Shown here one piece after another: positions 1 through 8,150 of a stretch of DNA of 46,706 nt. Under the pieces are notes generated by a model. That model had not been told where the DNA came from. It did not search any database and saw only the letters and a program-made list of their open reading frames with translations. Numbering within the stretch: position 1 is the first letter of the stretch; each line of letters begins with the position of its first letter. Origin of the DNA: Alphaproteobacteria bacterium (lineage in GTDB: Bacteria > Pseudomonadota > Alphaproteobacteria > JAJUGE01); assembly GCA_029268305.1 (NCBI GenBank), contig JAJUGE010000015.1, positions 1-46,706 of the forward strand. The letters run 5' to 3'. The translations under genes and the position numbers were made by a program.

Positions 1-105
1 CGATGCCGTGGATCCCGATTGCCGGCGACCCCGCGATCTGGCAGCGTATCCGGGTCTCAGAAACGAGCCGCGGCACGCAGGCTGCGGCCAAAACGGGAGG
101 GAACC

Positions 106-1251
106 ATGAAGCGACCCCGCATTGCGGGCGTTGTTGCCTGTGCCGGTGTGCTGTCCGCGGTCCTCGCTTTCGGCGGCGATCCGGCTTCGGCGCGCGAGCT
201 GATCTACAGCAGCGCGATTCCGGCGAAGCATCCGCTGCACGAATTCGGCCTGAAGCAGTACTTCGAGAACGTCACCAAGGACACCGGCGGCTCGCTCACC
301 TTCGAGCTCTTTCCGGGCGGCACGCTCGCCAGCGCCAAGACGACGCTGAACGCGGTTCGCACCGGGAGCGTCGACATGGGCCTGCTCGCCGACATCTACA
401 ACCCGAACGACCTTCCGGTCAGCACGCTCGTCAGCGATCTGGCCGTTCTCGGCAAGGACGCGCGGGTCATGACCGGTGCGGTGAACGAGACGATCGCCAT
501 CGACTGCGAGGAGTGCAAGCAGGACTACCTGGAAGAGAACATCCTCCCGCTCGCCAGCTATTCGCTCACGCCCTACTACCTGATGTGCGTCGACGCAGAG
601 ATCACCAGCATCGAGCACATGAAGGGGAAGAAGGTGCGCGCGACCGGCGCCATGGGCCAGCTCGTGGCGGGTGTCGGCGGCACCGCGGTCAACATCACCA
701 GTTCCGAGATCTACGAGGCCCTCCAGCGCGGCCAGGCCGACTGCGCCCTCGGGCCGATGCCGTGGCTCAAGACCTATTCGCTGTGGGACCTGGTCAAAAC
801 CGTGACCGATTCAGGCGTCGGCACCTACCACGGCACCAACTTCCTGAACGTCAACACGAAGTCCTGGGAGAAGCTGTCCGCGGACGAAAAGGCGGCCATG
901 GGCAAGCATCTCGCCTCGGCCGTCCGCACAATGGCGGAGATCTACGAGAAGGACGACGTGCGGATCAAGCAGGAGGCCCAGGAAAAGGGCATCCGCTGGC
1001 TCACGGTGGAGGAAGACTTCGCCCCCGCCATCGAGGAGTTCCGCAAGGGCGACGTCCAGCGCGTGATCGAGACCGCCAAGTCGCGCGGCGTCGAGAACCC
1101 CGAGCCGATCGTCGAGCTGTTCGAGGATAAGGTCCGCAAGTGGACCGAGATCGTCGCCGACATCGGCTCCGGCGAATGGGGCGACGCCGAGTGGGATGCC
1201 TATCAGGAGAAGCTCGAGAGCGAGGTCTTCTCGAAGGTCCAGTATCCCTGA
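106..1251 (+). CDS. TRAP transporter substrate-binding protein (first paralogue)
   Basis: This 381-residue protein is the periplasmic receptor of a tripartite ATP-independent periplasmic (TRAP) transporter of the DctP type. Residues 1-29 form a signal peptide ending ASA before RELIYSS. The family's carboxylate-binding arginine is probably R178 in KKVRATGAMGQ, so the ligand is likely an organic acid; which one cannot be read from sequence. The ATG at 106 is chosen because GGGAGGG lies just upstream and it begins the signal peptide; an in-frame upstream ATG at 19 has neither. A second receptor gene and two permease genes follow on the same strand. A C134-x-x-C137 pair, shared with the paralogue, is unusual for exported receptors. 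Family call is firm, substrate unknown. Confidence 0.92.
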   Translation: MKRPRIAGVVACAGVLSAVLAFGGDPASARELIYSSAIPAKHPLHEFGLKQYFENVTKDTGGSLTFELFPGGTLASAKTTLNAVRTGSVDMGLLADIYNPNDLPVSTLVSDLAVLGKDARVMTGAVNETIAIDCEECKQDYLEENILPLASYSLTPYYLMCVDAEITSIEHMKGKKVRATGAMGQLVAGVGGTAVNITSSEIYEALQRGQADCALGPMPWLKTYSLWDLVKTVTDSGVGTYHGTNFLNVNTKSWEKLSADEKAAMGKHLASAVRTMAEIYEKDDVRIKQEAQEKGIRWLTVEEDFAPAIEEFRKGDVQRVIETAKSRGVENPEPIVELFEDKVRKWTEIVADIGSGEWGDAEWDAYQEKLESEVFSKVQYP

Positions 1252-1261
1252 ACCGTCTTTC

Positions 1262-1290
1262 GTCGGGGCGGGCCCGATGCCTGCCCCGAC
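1262..1290 (+). terminator. Hairpin between the two TRAP receptor genes
   Basis: GTCGGGGC (1262-1269) pairs with GCCCCGAC (1283-1290), extendable inward with one mismatch. It sits 10 bases after the stop of the first receptor gene and no strong T-run follows. It could be a partial terminator or a 3'-end stabiliser giving the first receptor its own transcript level. Function is inferred. Confidence 0.45.
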
Positions 1291-1456
1291 CCCTCTTCGT
1301 CTGTAATCCTCGTTCGCGATCGTACGATGCCCCGGCCTCCAGACGGCCGCACCGGCCGATTCGGGCCGCTTGCTTCCGCTCGGAGAATCTGCAAACTCGC
1401 CGCACATTCAACGAGAACAAAGCGCGGCCCGCCGCGCTCATCGCGAAGAGGACCCC

Positions 1457-2602
1457 ATGAGAACCCGCATATTCACAGGCGCCCTGGCTTGCGCCGGCTT
1501 TCTGGCGCTCGCGCCCATGATGGGCGAGGCTCCGGCGGAGGCGCGCGAGCTCATCTACAGCAGCGGCATCCCCGCCAAGCACCCGCTGCACGATGTGACC
1601 TTGGCCTATTACTTCAAGGCGGTGGAGGAAGCTTCCGACGGCGCCCTGACCTTCCAGCTCTTCCCCGGCGGCACGCTCGCCAGCTCCAAGGTCTCGCTCA
1701 GTGCCATCAAGACCGGCACCGTAGACATGGTGCTGATGGCCGACATCTACCATCCGACCGAGATGCCGACGAGCGTGCTCATCAGCGATCTCGCCGCTCT
1801 CGGCAAGGATGCCCGGGTGATGACCGGCGCGGTGAACCAGACGCTGGTTCTCGATTGCGAGCCGTGCAAGGAAGACTTCCTGAACGACAATATCCTGCCG
1901 TTCGCTTCCTATGCGCTGACGCCCTATCACTTCATGTGCGTCTCGCAGCCGATCGCTACCGCCGAAGACGTGCGGGGTAAGAAGATCCGCGCCACCGGCT
2001 CGATGGGTCAGCTCGCCGCCGGTCTCGGCGGCACGGCCGTCAACATCACCAGCGCAGAGGTGTACGAAGCGCTCCAGCGTGGCCAGGCCGATTGCGCGCT
2101 CGGGCCGATCCCGTGGCTCAAGAGCTATTCGCTCTGGGATCTGGTCAAGTACGTGACGGCCGACGGCGTCGGCACCTACCACGGCACGACCTTCATCAAT
2201 ATCCGGAAGCAGGTCTGGGCAAAGTTCTCCGAGAAGGAGAAGCAGGCCTTCGTCCAGCCGATCCCGAAGGCCGTCCGGATCATGGCCGAGGTCTATGAGA
2301 CCGACGACATCGAGATCAAGAAGGCGGCGATCGAAAAGGGTGTCCAGTGGGTCGATCCCGAGCCGAGCCTCATCCAGGCGGTCGAGGAGTTCCGCAAGGG
2401 CGACATCGAGCGTGTGATCTCCATCGCCAAGTCGCGCGGCGTGAAGGACCCGGAGCCGATCGTCGACATCTTCGTCGCGGCGGTCGAGAAGTGGACGCAG
2501 ATCGTGGCCGACATCGGCGAGGGCGAGTGGGACGAGTCCCAGTGGGACCAGTACGAGGCGGCGATCAAGGCGGAAATCTACGACAAGATGGAAACTCCGT
2601 GA
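1457..2602 (+). CDS. TRAP transporter substrate-binding protein (second paralogue)
   Basis: A 381-residue DctP-type periplasmic receptor, the same length as the gene before it and alignable without gaps over nearly all of it: shared blocks include RELIYSS, PAKHPLH, FPGGTLAS, LGKDARVMTGAVN, GGTAVNITS and YEALQRGQADCALGP. The signal peptide is about residues 1-29. C134/C137 and R178 fall at identical positions in both copies. The ATG at 1457 has GAAGAGGA upstream; an in-frame start at 1370 lacks these signals. The 205-base gap from the first copy holds a hairpin, and a stronger hairpin separates this gene from the permeases. The two look like a tandem duplication that has diverged, possibly for different ligands or affinities using one permease pair. 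Confidence 0.92.
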   Translation: MRTRIFTGALACAGFLALAPMMGEAPAEARELIYSSGIPAKHPLHDVTLAYYFKAVEEASDGALTFQLFPGGTLASSKVSLSAIKTGTVDMVLMADIYHPTEMPTSVLISDLAALGKDARVMTGAVNQTLVLDCEPCKEDFLNDNILPFASYALTPYHFMCVSQPIATAEDVRGKKIRATGSMGQLAAGLGGTAVNITSAEVYEALQRGQADCALGPIPWLKSYSLWDLVKYVTADGVGTYHGTTFINIRKQVWAKFSEKEKQAFVQPIPKAVRIMAEVYETDDIEIKKAAIEKGVQWVDPEPSLIQAVEEFRKGDIERVISIAKSRGVKDPEPIVDIFVAAVEKWTQIVADIGEGEWDESQWDQYEAAIKAEIYDKMETP

Positions 2603-2608
2603 TCCCCA

Positions 2609-2637
2609 CCCGGGGCGGGCCGGGCGCCCGCCCCGGG
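2609..2637 (+). terminator. Strong hairpin between TRAP receptor and permease genes
   Basis: A perfect 12-bp G+C stem (2609-2620 with 2626-2637) closes a 5-base loop. It begins 7 bases after the second receptor stop and ends 32 bases before the small permease start. No T-run follows. The position fits partial termination or mRNA stabilisation that keeps receptor in excess over permease; this role is inferred. Confidence 0.6.
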
Positions 2638-2669
2638 TCCGGAAGAAACGCCGACCAGGAGGAATGGGC

Positions 2670-3212
2670 ATGACCCAGCTCGAATGGCTGTTGGAGAAGC
2701 TCAGCACCGTCCTGCTGGTGATCGCGGGCATCGCGATGACCATCATGATGGTTCATATCGGCCTCGACATCGCGTCCAAGACGCTGCTGCACAAACCGAT
2801 CGTCGCCACCCTGGAGATCGTGACCTGGTACTACATGGTCTTCACGATCTTCCCCCCCGTCGTCTACATCCAGATCCGCAAGAAGCACCTGATGGTCGAG
2901 CTTTTCACGCGCCACCTGTCGCGTGAAAAAATGGCCGTGCTGGAAGGCGCCACCGCGGTGCTCGGCGCCGTCTATGTCGGCATCCTGACCTGGCTGACGC
3001 TGGAGGTCGCGATCGAACAGACCGCGACCTGGGAGATCCAGGACGCGACCTTCTTCGATCTTCCGATCTGGCCCGCCCGCTGGGTGCTGCCGATTTCCTT
3101 CGGTGCGATGACCCTCGTCATGATCCTGCAGGCAATCCGGGATCTGACGTATGGCGTCACCGGCCGCGGAGAGCCGACGCAGCAGCCGACCGGCGGCATC
3201 GTCATCGACTGA
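2670..3212 (+). CDS. TRAP transporter small permease (DctQ-like)
   Basis: A 180-residue four-helix inner-membrane protein, the small permease of the TRAP system. Hydrophobic segments lie near residues 12-34, 48-68, 90-112 and 137-155, with W49Y50Y51 at the start of segment 2 and a basic cytoplasmic IRKKHLMVELF stretch after it, as usual in DctQ proteins. The ATG at 2670 is preferred over 2664 because AGGAGG (2657-2662) is 7 bases from the former and only 1 from the latter. It pairs with the large permease, which starts 49 bases after its stop. Together with the two receptors it completes a Na+/H+-driven secondary uptake system. Confidence 0.9.
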   Translation: MTQLEWLLEKLSTVLLVIAGIAMTIMMVHIGLDIASKTLLHKPIVATLEIVTWYYMVFTIFPPVVYIQIRKKHLMVELFTRHLSREKMAVLEGATAVLGAVYVGILTWLTLEVAIEQTATWEIQDATFFDLPIWPARWVLPISFGAMTLVMILQAIRDLTYGVTGRGEPTQQPTGGIVID

Positions 3213-3261
3213 ATATCAAGACCGACTCGCCGCGCACGCGGCGTACGGGAGGACACCAAGT

Positions 3262-4575
3262 ATGTCGAATCTGGCTGTCGGCCTGGCCGCCATAGCAATC
3301 CTTCTCGTCCTGATGGCGCTCCGCGTTCCGATCGGGCTCGCACTCGGCGCCGTCTCCCTCGTCGGCCTGATGATCGTCCGGAACACCGAAGCGGCGCTCG
3401 GCATCTTCGGCGACCTGCCGTTCGAGTTCGGCGCCAACTGGTCGCTCTCGGCCGTGCCCATGTTCCTGCTCATGGGCTCGATCGCGTTCCACTCGGGAAT
3501 GACCGGCAGCCTGTTCAAGGCGGCCCGGCTCTGGCTCAGCGGGCTGCCGGGCGGGCTCGCTGTCGCCACCAACTTCGCCGCCGCCGGTTTCGCCGCCGCG
3601 TCCGGCTCCAGCCTCGCGACGTCGGCCGCGATGGCGCGCCTCGCCATCCCCGAGATGCTGCGGATGAAATACGACAAGGCGCTGGCCACCGGCGTCGTCG
3701 CCGCGAGCGGCACGCTCGGCGCCCTGATTCCGCCGAGCATCATGTTCGTGCTCTATGGCTGGTTCACGGAAACGTCGATCGGCGCCCTGCTGATCGCGGG
3801 CATCCTCCCCGGCCTGCTCACGGCCTTCATCTACGCCGGCATGGTGATCGCGCGCTGCATGATCAATAAGGATCTGGCACCTCCGGTGGGCTACCAGGTC
3901 ACGTGGGGCGAGCGGTTCGCCGTGCTGCTCGAGATCTGGCCGATCCCGTTGCTGGTCATCGGCGTGGTCGGCGGCATCTACAGCGGCATCGCCACCGCGA
4001 CCGAGGCCGCGGCGGTGGGCGCCATCGTCGCCCTCATCATCGCCGCCGTGCAGCGGAAGCTGACCTGGGAAGCCTTCCGCATGAGCGTGCTCGAGGCGCT
4101 CGAGAGCACCGCCGCGATCTTCTTCGTCGCGATCGGCGCCCTGCTCCTGACGCGGCTGCTCGCCTTCGCCGGCCTGCCGATGGTCATGGCTGCGGCGGTG
4201 CAGGATCTGGCGGTCGACCCGCTCTGGCTCGTCCTGGGCGTGTCGGTGGTCTACCTGATCCTCGGCTGCTTCCTCGATCCGCTCGGGCTGATGCTGCTGA
4301 CCCTGCCGGTCTTCCTGCCGATGTTCGAGGCGCTGAACGTCGACCTGATCTGGCTCGGCGTGATCATCGTCAAGTACATCGAGATCGGCCTGCTGACGCC
4401 GCCGGTCGGCCTCAACGCTTATGTGGTGAAGAGCGTCGTCGGTGAAGCGGTGCCGTTGACCACCATCTTCCGCGGCCTCGCCTGGTTCATCGGCGCGGAG
4501 GCGATCATCATGGCATTGCTGATCGGCTTCCCCGCCCTTTCGACCTATCTGCCGCAGCAGATGATGGGCTACTGA
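3262..4575 (+). CDS. TRAP transporter large permease (DctM-like)
   Basis: A 437-residue, roughly 12-helix membrane protein, the ion-coupled translocating subunit of the TRAP transporter. It shows DctM hallmarks: the small-residue stretch AAAGFAAASGSSLATSAAMARLAIPEM, the ASGTLGALIPPSIMFVLYG signature, and a second-half mirror at GCFLDPLGLMLLTLPVF and GLLTPPVGLNAYVVKS. The ATG at 3262 follows GGGAGGA; an in-frame start at 3151 would add 37 hydrophilic residues overlapping dctQ. It is the last gene of the receptor-receptor-DctQ-DctM unit and converges on an MFS gene. Its 3' end shares a short repeat with the 3' end of that MFS gene. Confidence 0.92.
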   Translation: MSNLAVGLAAIAILLVLMALRVPIGLALGAVSLVGLMIVRNTEAALGIFGDLPFEFGANWSLSAVPMFLLMGSIAFHSGMTGSLFKAARLWLSGLPGGLAVATNFAAAGFAAASGSSLATSAAMARLAIPEMLRMKYDKALATGVVAASGTLGALIPPSIMFVLYGWFTETSIGALLIAGILPGLLTAFIYAGMVIARCMINKDLAPPVGYQVTWGERFAVLLEIWPIPLLVIGVVGGIYSGIATATEAAAVGAIVALIIAAVQRKLTWEAFRMSVLEALESTAAIFFVAIGALLLTRLLAFAGLPMVMAAAVQDLAVDPLWLVLGVSVVYLILGCFLDPLGLMLLTLPVFLPMFEALNVDLIWLGVIIVKYIEIGLLTPPVGLNAYVVKSVVGEAVPLTTIFRGLAWFIGAEAIIMALLIGFPALSTYLPQQMMGY

Positions 4576-4678
4576 TCGGACCGCCGGGGCGGGCCGACCA
4601 GAACGGTCGCGACCGCCCCCGGCTATTGATCGGGATGCCGGGGCGGACGGACCAGAAAGGTCGCGACCGCCCCGGCGA
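4564..4678. repeat. Two imperfect ~50-bp direct repeats at the dctM/MFS convergent 3' ends
   Basis: Copy 1 (about 4569-4620) and copy 2 (about 4623-4676) share TGATCGG, then CCGGGGCGG, GACCAGAA and GGTCGCGACCGCCCC in the same order and spacing, with a few substitutions. Copy 1 carries the stop of dctM and forms a G+C hairpin of its own. Copy 2 carries the stop and last 15 or so codons of the opposite-strand MFS gene. It looks like a local tandem duplication that doubled a convergent terminator-like hairpin. Confidence 0.6.
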
Positions 4679-5903
4679 ACCCGAGCACGGCGAACGTCTC
4701 CAACGACAGCTCGTAGCTTCCCGACAGATCGCGAAGCACCCCCGAAAGCAGCGGGCCCGATGCCTGGGCCAGAACCTGCACCGTCAGGGCCGCCCCCCGA
4801 ATGGCGCCGAAGCTCCGCCGCCCGAAATAATCGGCCCAGGCCAGCGGCAACATCGTCAGCAGCCCGCCGATGCCGATCCCGAACAGGGCCGCCGCCAGAT
4901 AAGCCTCCACGGCCGACGACACCGCCAGCAGACAGAGCGCGCTCGACGCGAGCACGAGGGCGACCGAGAGCAGCGCGAAGCGCGTCTCGACCCGCCGCGG
5001 CCAGAAGCCGTACGCCAGGCCCGAGATCGCCGAAAACAACGAAAAGGTGCTGACCACCGTCGCCGCGACGGTGGCATCCAGTCCCCGCTCGATCAGGAAC
5101 GGCACCTGGTGCAGGCTGATCCCGGCCTGGATCGGATAGACCAGCAAGGTGAACAGCGCGAGGAGCCAGAAGGTCGGGGTTCGCAGCGCCTCGCGGCGCG
5201 TGAAGGCCGGCTCCTCCACCGCGGCCGGCCGCGCCGAGCCGTCTTCGCGCACCATTGCTATGTCGCCGTCCGGCCGGAGGCCGAGATCCTCGGGCCGCCG
5301 CACCAGCAGGAACCAGACCGGCAGCAGGCCGACCGTCAGCACCGTCAGACCGACCGCGACCCATCCGGCGCGCCAGTCCGCCGCTGATATGGCGAAGTGC
5401 GCGATCAACGGCATCGCCATCAGGCCGCCCATCTGCGCCAGCGTGGCGATCGAGGTGGCGAACGCGCGCCTGCGGACGAACCAGTTGTTGATCGCGCCAT
5501 AGATGCCAAGGTCGTAGGGCCCGGCGAACGTCATCCGCGCGAAGCAGAAGAGAGCATAGAAGACCAGGAGCGACGGCGTCAGCGACAGCAGGATCGCTGC
5601 GACTCCCGAGCCGATCACCGCGAATGTCAGCACCGCGCGGGCACCGTTCCGGTCGAGGAAGGGCCCGAGAAAGGGCGACGCGATCGCCGCCAGCAAGCCG
5701 CCGAGCGAGACGGCGCCGGACAAGGCCGTGCGCGACCAGCCGAACGCCTCGGTCATCGGCGTGACGAACACCGACAGCGTAGCGACCGCCGGCCCCTGCC
5801 GCGAGAATCCGGCGAGGCAGACGCACGCCAGCACGACCCAGCCATAGTAGAAGGGAAGACGCGCGGAGAGCAGCCGCGGGAGCGCCCGCGGACGGTACGG
5901 CAC
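4623..5903 (-). CDS. MFS transporter (oxalate/formate- or monocarboxylate-type)
   Basis: A 426-residue, 12-helix major facilitator. The N-terminal LPFYYGWVVLACVCLAGFSRQG resembles the first helix of OFA-type antiporters and MCT-like carriers. The loop 2-3 motif is DRNGARAVL, a degraded form of the usual DRxGRR. A cytosolic central linker around RPAAVEEPAFTRREAL divides two six-helix halves. It starts 22 bases after the stop of the small alpha/beta-barrel gene and is likely the last gene of an operon with the acyl-CoA dehydrogenase, so it may import or export an organic acid handled by that enzyme. Substrate is not readable; the family call is good. Confidence 0.85.
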   Translation of the reverse strand: MPYRPRALPRLLSARLPFYYGWVVLACVCLAGFSRQGPAVATLSVFVTPMTEAFGWSRTALSGAVSLGGLLAAIASPFLGPFLDRNGARAVLTFAVIGSGVAAILLSLTPSLLVFYALFCFARMTFAGPYDLGIYGAINNWFVRRRAFATSIATLAQMGGLMAMPLIAHFAISAADWRAGWVAVGLTVLTVGLLPVWFLLVRRPEDLGLRPDGDIAMVREDGSARPAAVEEPAFTRREALRTPTFWLLALFTLLVYPIQAGISLHQVPFLIERGLDATVAATVVSTFSLFSAISGLAYGFWPRRVETRFALLSVALVLASSALCLLAVSSAVEAYLAAALFGIGIGGLLTMLPLAWADYFGRRSFGAIRGAALTVQVLAQASGPLLSGVLRDLSGSYELSLETFAVLGFAGAVATFLVRPPRHPDQ

Positions 5904-5925
5904 GGAGCGAAGCCTGCGGTCGGTG

Positions 5926-6243
5926 CTAGCCGTTCAACTCGCCTGCGACCTCGATCACTTCCCGCGTCCGCGACACCCGCTCGCCCCAGGCGCGGTCGAA
6001 GTCCGCGATCAGCGCATTCAGCACATTCGGCCCCGTCGCCGCCTGGAGCCGCTCCAGGCTCTCGAATTCGTAGAACGCATAGTGCACGCTCGGCTCGCTG
6101 CGGCTCCAGGCGCGCCAGCCGCGCTGCGCCTGGAACGCCCGCACCGCATCGGGTAGGTGCTCCTCACGGTACCACTGGTCGAAAGCGTCGCGTTCGTCCG
6201 CATCCTGCAGTACCGCCCGCACCACGAACAGCGCCTTCCCCAT
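5926..6243 (-). CDS. Small dimeric alpha/beta-barrel (EthD/NIPSNAP-like) protein
   Basis: A 105-residue protein beginning MGKALFVVRAV. The pattern of a beta strand, then FDQWYREEHLPDAVRAF, then strands around VHYAFYEFES, fits the ferredoxin-like alpha+beta fold of EthD- and NIPSNAP-type dimeric barrels, which serve as small isomerases, monooxygenases or decarboxylases, or simply bind ligands. The W-Y-x-x-E-H-L-P motif is typical of this superfamily. No catalytic role can be assigned. It sits between the acyl-CoA dehydrogenase (23-base gap) and the MFS transporter (22-base gap) on the same strand, implying co-transcription and a part in the same catabolic step. Confidence 0.7.
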   Translation of the reverse strand: MGKALFVVRAVLQDADERDAFDQWYREEHLPDAVRAFQAQRGWRAWSRSEPSVHYAFYEFESLERLQAATGPNVLNALIADFDRAWGERVSRTREVIEVAGELNG

Positions 6244-6266
6244 CGCTCGCCTCCTCTTCCGGTGCC

Positions 6267-7415
6267 TCACGCGCTCCAGCCGAGATGCCGGCTCGCCAGA
6301 TCCTTCATCACTTCCGAGCTGCCGCCGCCGATCGACAGGATCTTCGACTCGCGGAAGATCCGCTCGACCTTGTGGCCGCGGATGATGCCGGCGCCGCCGA
6401 AGATCTGCACCGCCTCCGAGGCGATGCGCTCGTGCGTGGCGCCGCAGAACGACTTGAGCATGGCGATCTCGGCGATGCAGGTCTCGCCGCCCGTCACCCG
6501 CCAGACGAGGTTGTCGAGCATGCCTTCCATCGCCTGGATCCCCGTCGCCATGTCGACCAGCTTGTGGCGCACGACCTGGTGCTCGGCGAGCAGCTTGCCG
6601 AAGGTGCGGCGCTCGTGCGCATAGCGCACCGCCTCCTCGTAGCAGCAGCGGCTGGAGCCGATCAGCGAGGCGGCGATGCCGAGGCGCTCGAGGTTGAAGT
6701 TGTTCATGATGCCCTTGAAGCCGCCGTTCTCCTCGCCGAGCAGGTTCGAGGCCGGCACGCGGACATCGTCGAAATGGATGTGGCCGGTGTCGGAGGTCCA
6801 CCAGCCACTCTTCTTCAGGTTGGTCCGGCTGATTCCCGGCCGGTCGCCCTCGACGACGAGCAGCGAGATGCCCGCCATGCCGGGCCCGCCGGTGCGCACC
6901 GCCACTGTCATGTAGTCGGCGCGCACCCCGCTCGAGATGAAGGTCTTCTCGCCGTTGACGATGTACTCGTCGCCCTCGCGCCGGGCGGTCGTGCGTAGGT
7001 TGGCGACGTCGGAGCCTCCCTCCGGCTCGGAGATTGCGAGCGCCGAGATCTTCTCGCCCGACAGGACCTCCGGCGCGATCCGCCGCTTCATCTCCTCGCT
7101 GCCGAGCTTCAGGATCGGCGGCAGCGCGATGCCGAGCCCCATCAACCCGACCCGGACGCCGGCGAAGCCGGTGCGGGCGAGCTCTTCGCGCACGAGGCAG
7201 TAATAGGTGATGCCCCCGCCCGCGCCGCCATACTCCTCCGGAAAGCCGAGGCCGAGGATGCCGGCTGCGCCCGCTTTCGCGTAGAGCTCGCGCGGGAAGA
7301 TGCCTTCCTCCTCCCACGCTTCGGCGTGGGGCTCGATCTCGCGCGCGCAGAAGCGGCGGATCTGCTCACGGATCGTCTCGCTGTCGGCGTCGTAGATCGG
7401 ATGCCGCGCGGCCAT
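6267..7415 (-). CDS. Acyl-CoA dehydrogenase (LCAD/isovaleryl-type active site)
   Basis: A 382-residue FAD-dependent acyl-CoA dehydrogenase that would introduce an alpha,beta double bond in an acyl-CoA. Family motifs are clear: ALAISEPEGGSDVANLRTTA and NGEKTFISSGVRADYMTVAVR in the mid domain, RRTFGKLLAEHQVVRHKL, and the C-terminal QIFGGAGIIRGHKVERIFRESKILSIGGGSSEV. The usual catalytic Glu of the EGT motif is Gly here (GGGSSE), while NLERL carries a Glu at the place used as base in long-chain and isovaleryl-CoA dehydrogenases. The ATG at 7415 has GGAGA upstream; starting at 7466 would add an Arg/Pro-rich tail. Probable operon with the two genes downstream. Substrate unresolved. Confidence 0.9.
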   Translation of the reverse strand: MAARHPIYDADSETIREQIRRFCAREIEPHAEAWEEEGIFPRELYAKAGAAGILGLGFPEEYGGAGGGITYYCLVREELARTGFAGVRVGLMGLGIALPPILKLGSEEMKRRIAPEVLSGEKISALAISEPEGGSDVANLRTTARREGDEYIVNGEKTFISSGVRADYMTVAVRTGGPGMAGISLLVVEGDRPGISRTNLKKSGWWTSDTGHIHFDDVRVPASNLLGEENGGFKGIMNNFNLERLGIAASLIGSSRCCYEEAVRYAHERRTFGKLLAEHQVVRHKLVDMATGIQAMEGMLDNLVWRVTGGETCIAEIAMLKSFCGATHERIASEAVQIFGGAGIIRGHKVERIFRESKILSIGGGSSEVMKDLASRHLGWSA

Positions 7416-7500
7416 GGCGCTTCTCCGTCGCGGCTTGCCGGCGGGCGTACCCGCCGGAGCCGGCATTCAGGGGCGGCGAAAGTGGCGGTCGGCGGCAGGG

Positions 7501-8007
7501 TCAGGCGGCGACGACGTACTTGTCCCGCTTCACGTTCGCCATGTTCATGCCCTCGATCCGGATCAGCTTGGTCATGCCGGTCCGGTGCGGGCTGTGCAGA
7601 TCGCCCTCGTTGTAGACCCCTGCATCACCTGGCTGGAGCGTATAGCGGCGCACCTCCTCGACCTTGCCGGGCTGATCGCCGGACGGCGGCGCCAGCTTGC
7701 GCCACTCCCGCATCTCGGTGACGCCTTCGGCTTGGCCGTAGATGGCCCAGGAGGGGCCGTGGTCGTGCGGGTCGCTGTCCTTCGCCCCCTCATAGACGTG
7801 GGCGAGAATGCAGAAGCCCAGATCCGGATCCTCATAGAGGATCTTCCGTGCCTCGTGATTGTCCGGCCCCAGCTCTTCCCGTGCGAGATCCCCGTCGCGC
7901 AGATATTGCCGCAACAGGTCCTTCACCTGCTCGCGCCCCTTCGGGCCCGAATCCTTCAGCAGGATCTCGCGGCACTGGCTGGCGAAGCGTTCGAGCGTGC
8001 TGGCCAT
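7501..8007 (-). CDS. Cupin protein, cysteine-dioxygenase-like
   Basis: A 168-residue single-domain cupin. HDHG (H81, H83) with the SWAIYGQAEG strand and a later His in GDLHSPH (H138) give the two-His-plus-His iron site arranged as in cysteine dioxygenase and related thiol dioxygenases; the N-terminal helical part (LERFASQCREIL) also fits that family. The ATG at 8007 follows GGAGGGAA. It reads towards the acyl-CoA dehydrogenase 85 bases away and may head that operon, or be separate. The substrate could be a thiol or a carboxylic acid; the sequence does not decide. Confidence 0.75.
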   Translation of the reverse strand: MASTLERFASQCREILLKDSGPKGREQVKDLLRQYLRDGDLAREELGPDNHEARKILYEDPDLGFCILAHVYEGAKDSDPHDHGPSWAIYGQAEGVTEMREWRKLAPPSGDQPGKVEEVRRYTLQPGDAGVYNEGDLHSPHRTGMTKLIRIEGMNMANVKRDKYVVAA

Positions 8008-8150
8008 TGGCTTCCCTCCGATCTGCCTGCAATGTCGCAGTGTCGGGGCGAATTATGCACGGCCGGCGAGAAACAACCAATGTCTCACATGAGAGCCGGC
8101 TATGCTGCACCGACCGGAGCTCGCTCGCGAAACGACGGAGGGGGTGCCAC

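Noticed and set aside
106-2602. Assembly-type duplication of one receptor gene
   Set aside because: The copies differ at many codons and residues throughout and have different flanking sequence, so they are true paralogues.
1001-2746. Long open frame on the minus strand opposite the TRAP receptor genes
   Set aside because: It is antisense to two clear genes, and its composition (Arg/Asp/His-rich) is that of a G+C-rich shadow frame; no family motifs.
3202-5826. An 874-codon minus-strand open frame across dctM and the MFS gene
   Set aside because: It runs antisense to dctM and out of frame through the MFS gene; Arg/Gly/Asp-rich without domains.
5397-6998. Plus-strand 533-codon frame opposite the MFS, barrel protein and acyl-CoA dehydrogenase genes
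   Set aside because: Complementary-strand shadow of three supported genes; low-complexity sequence.
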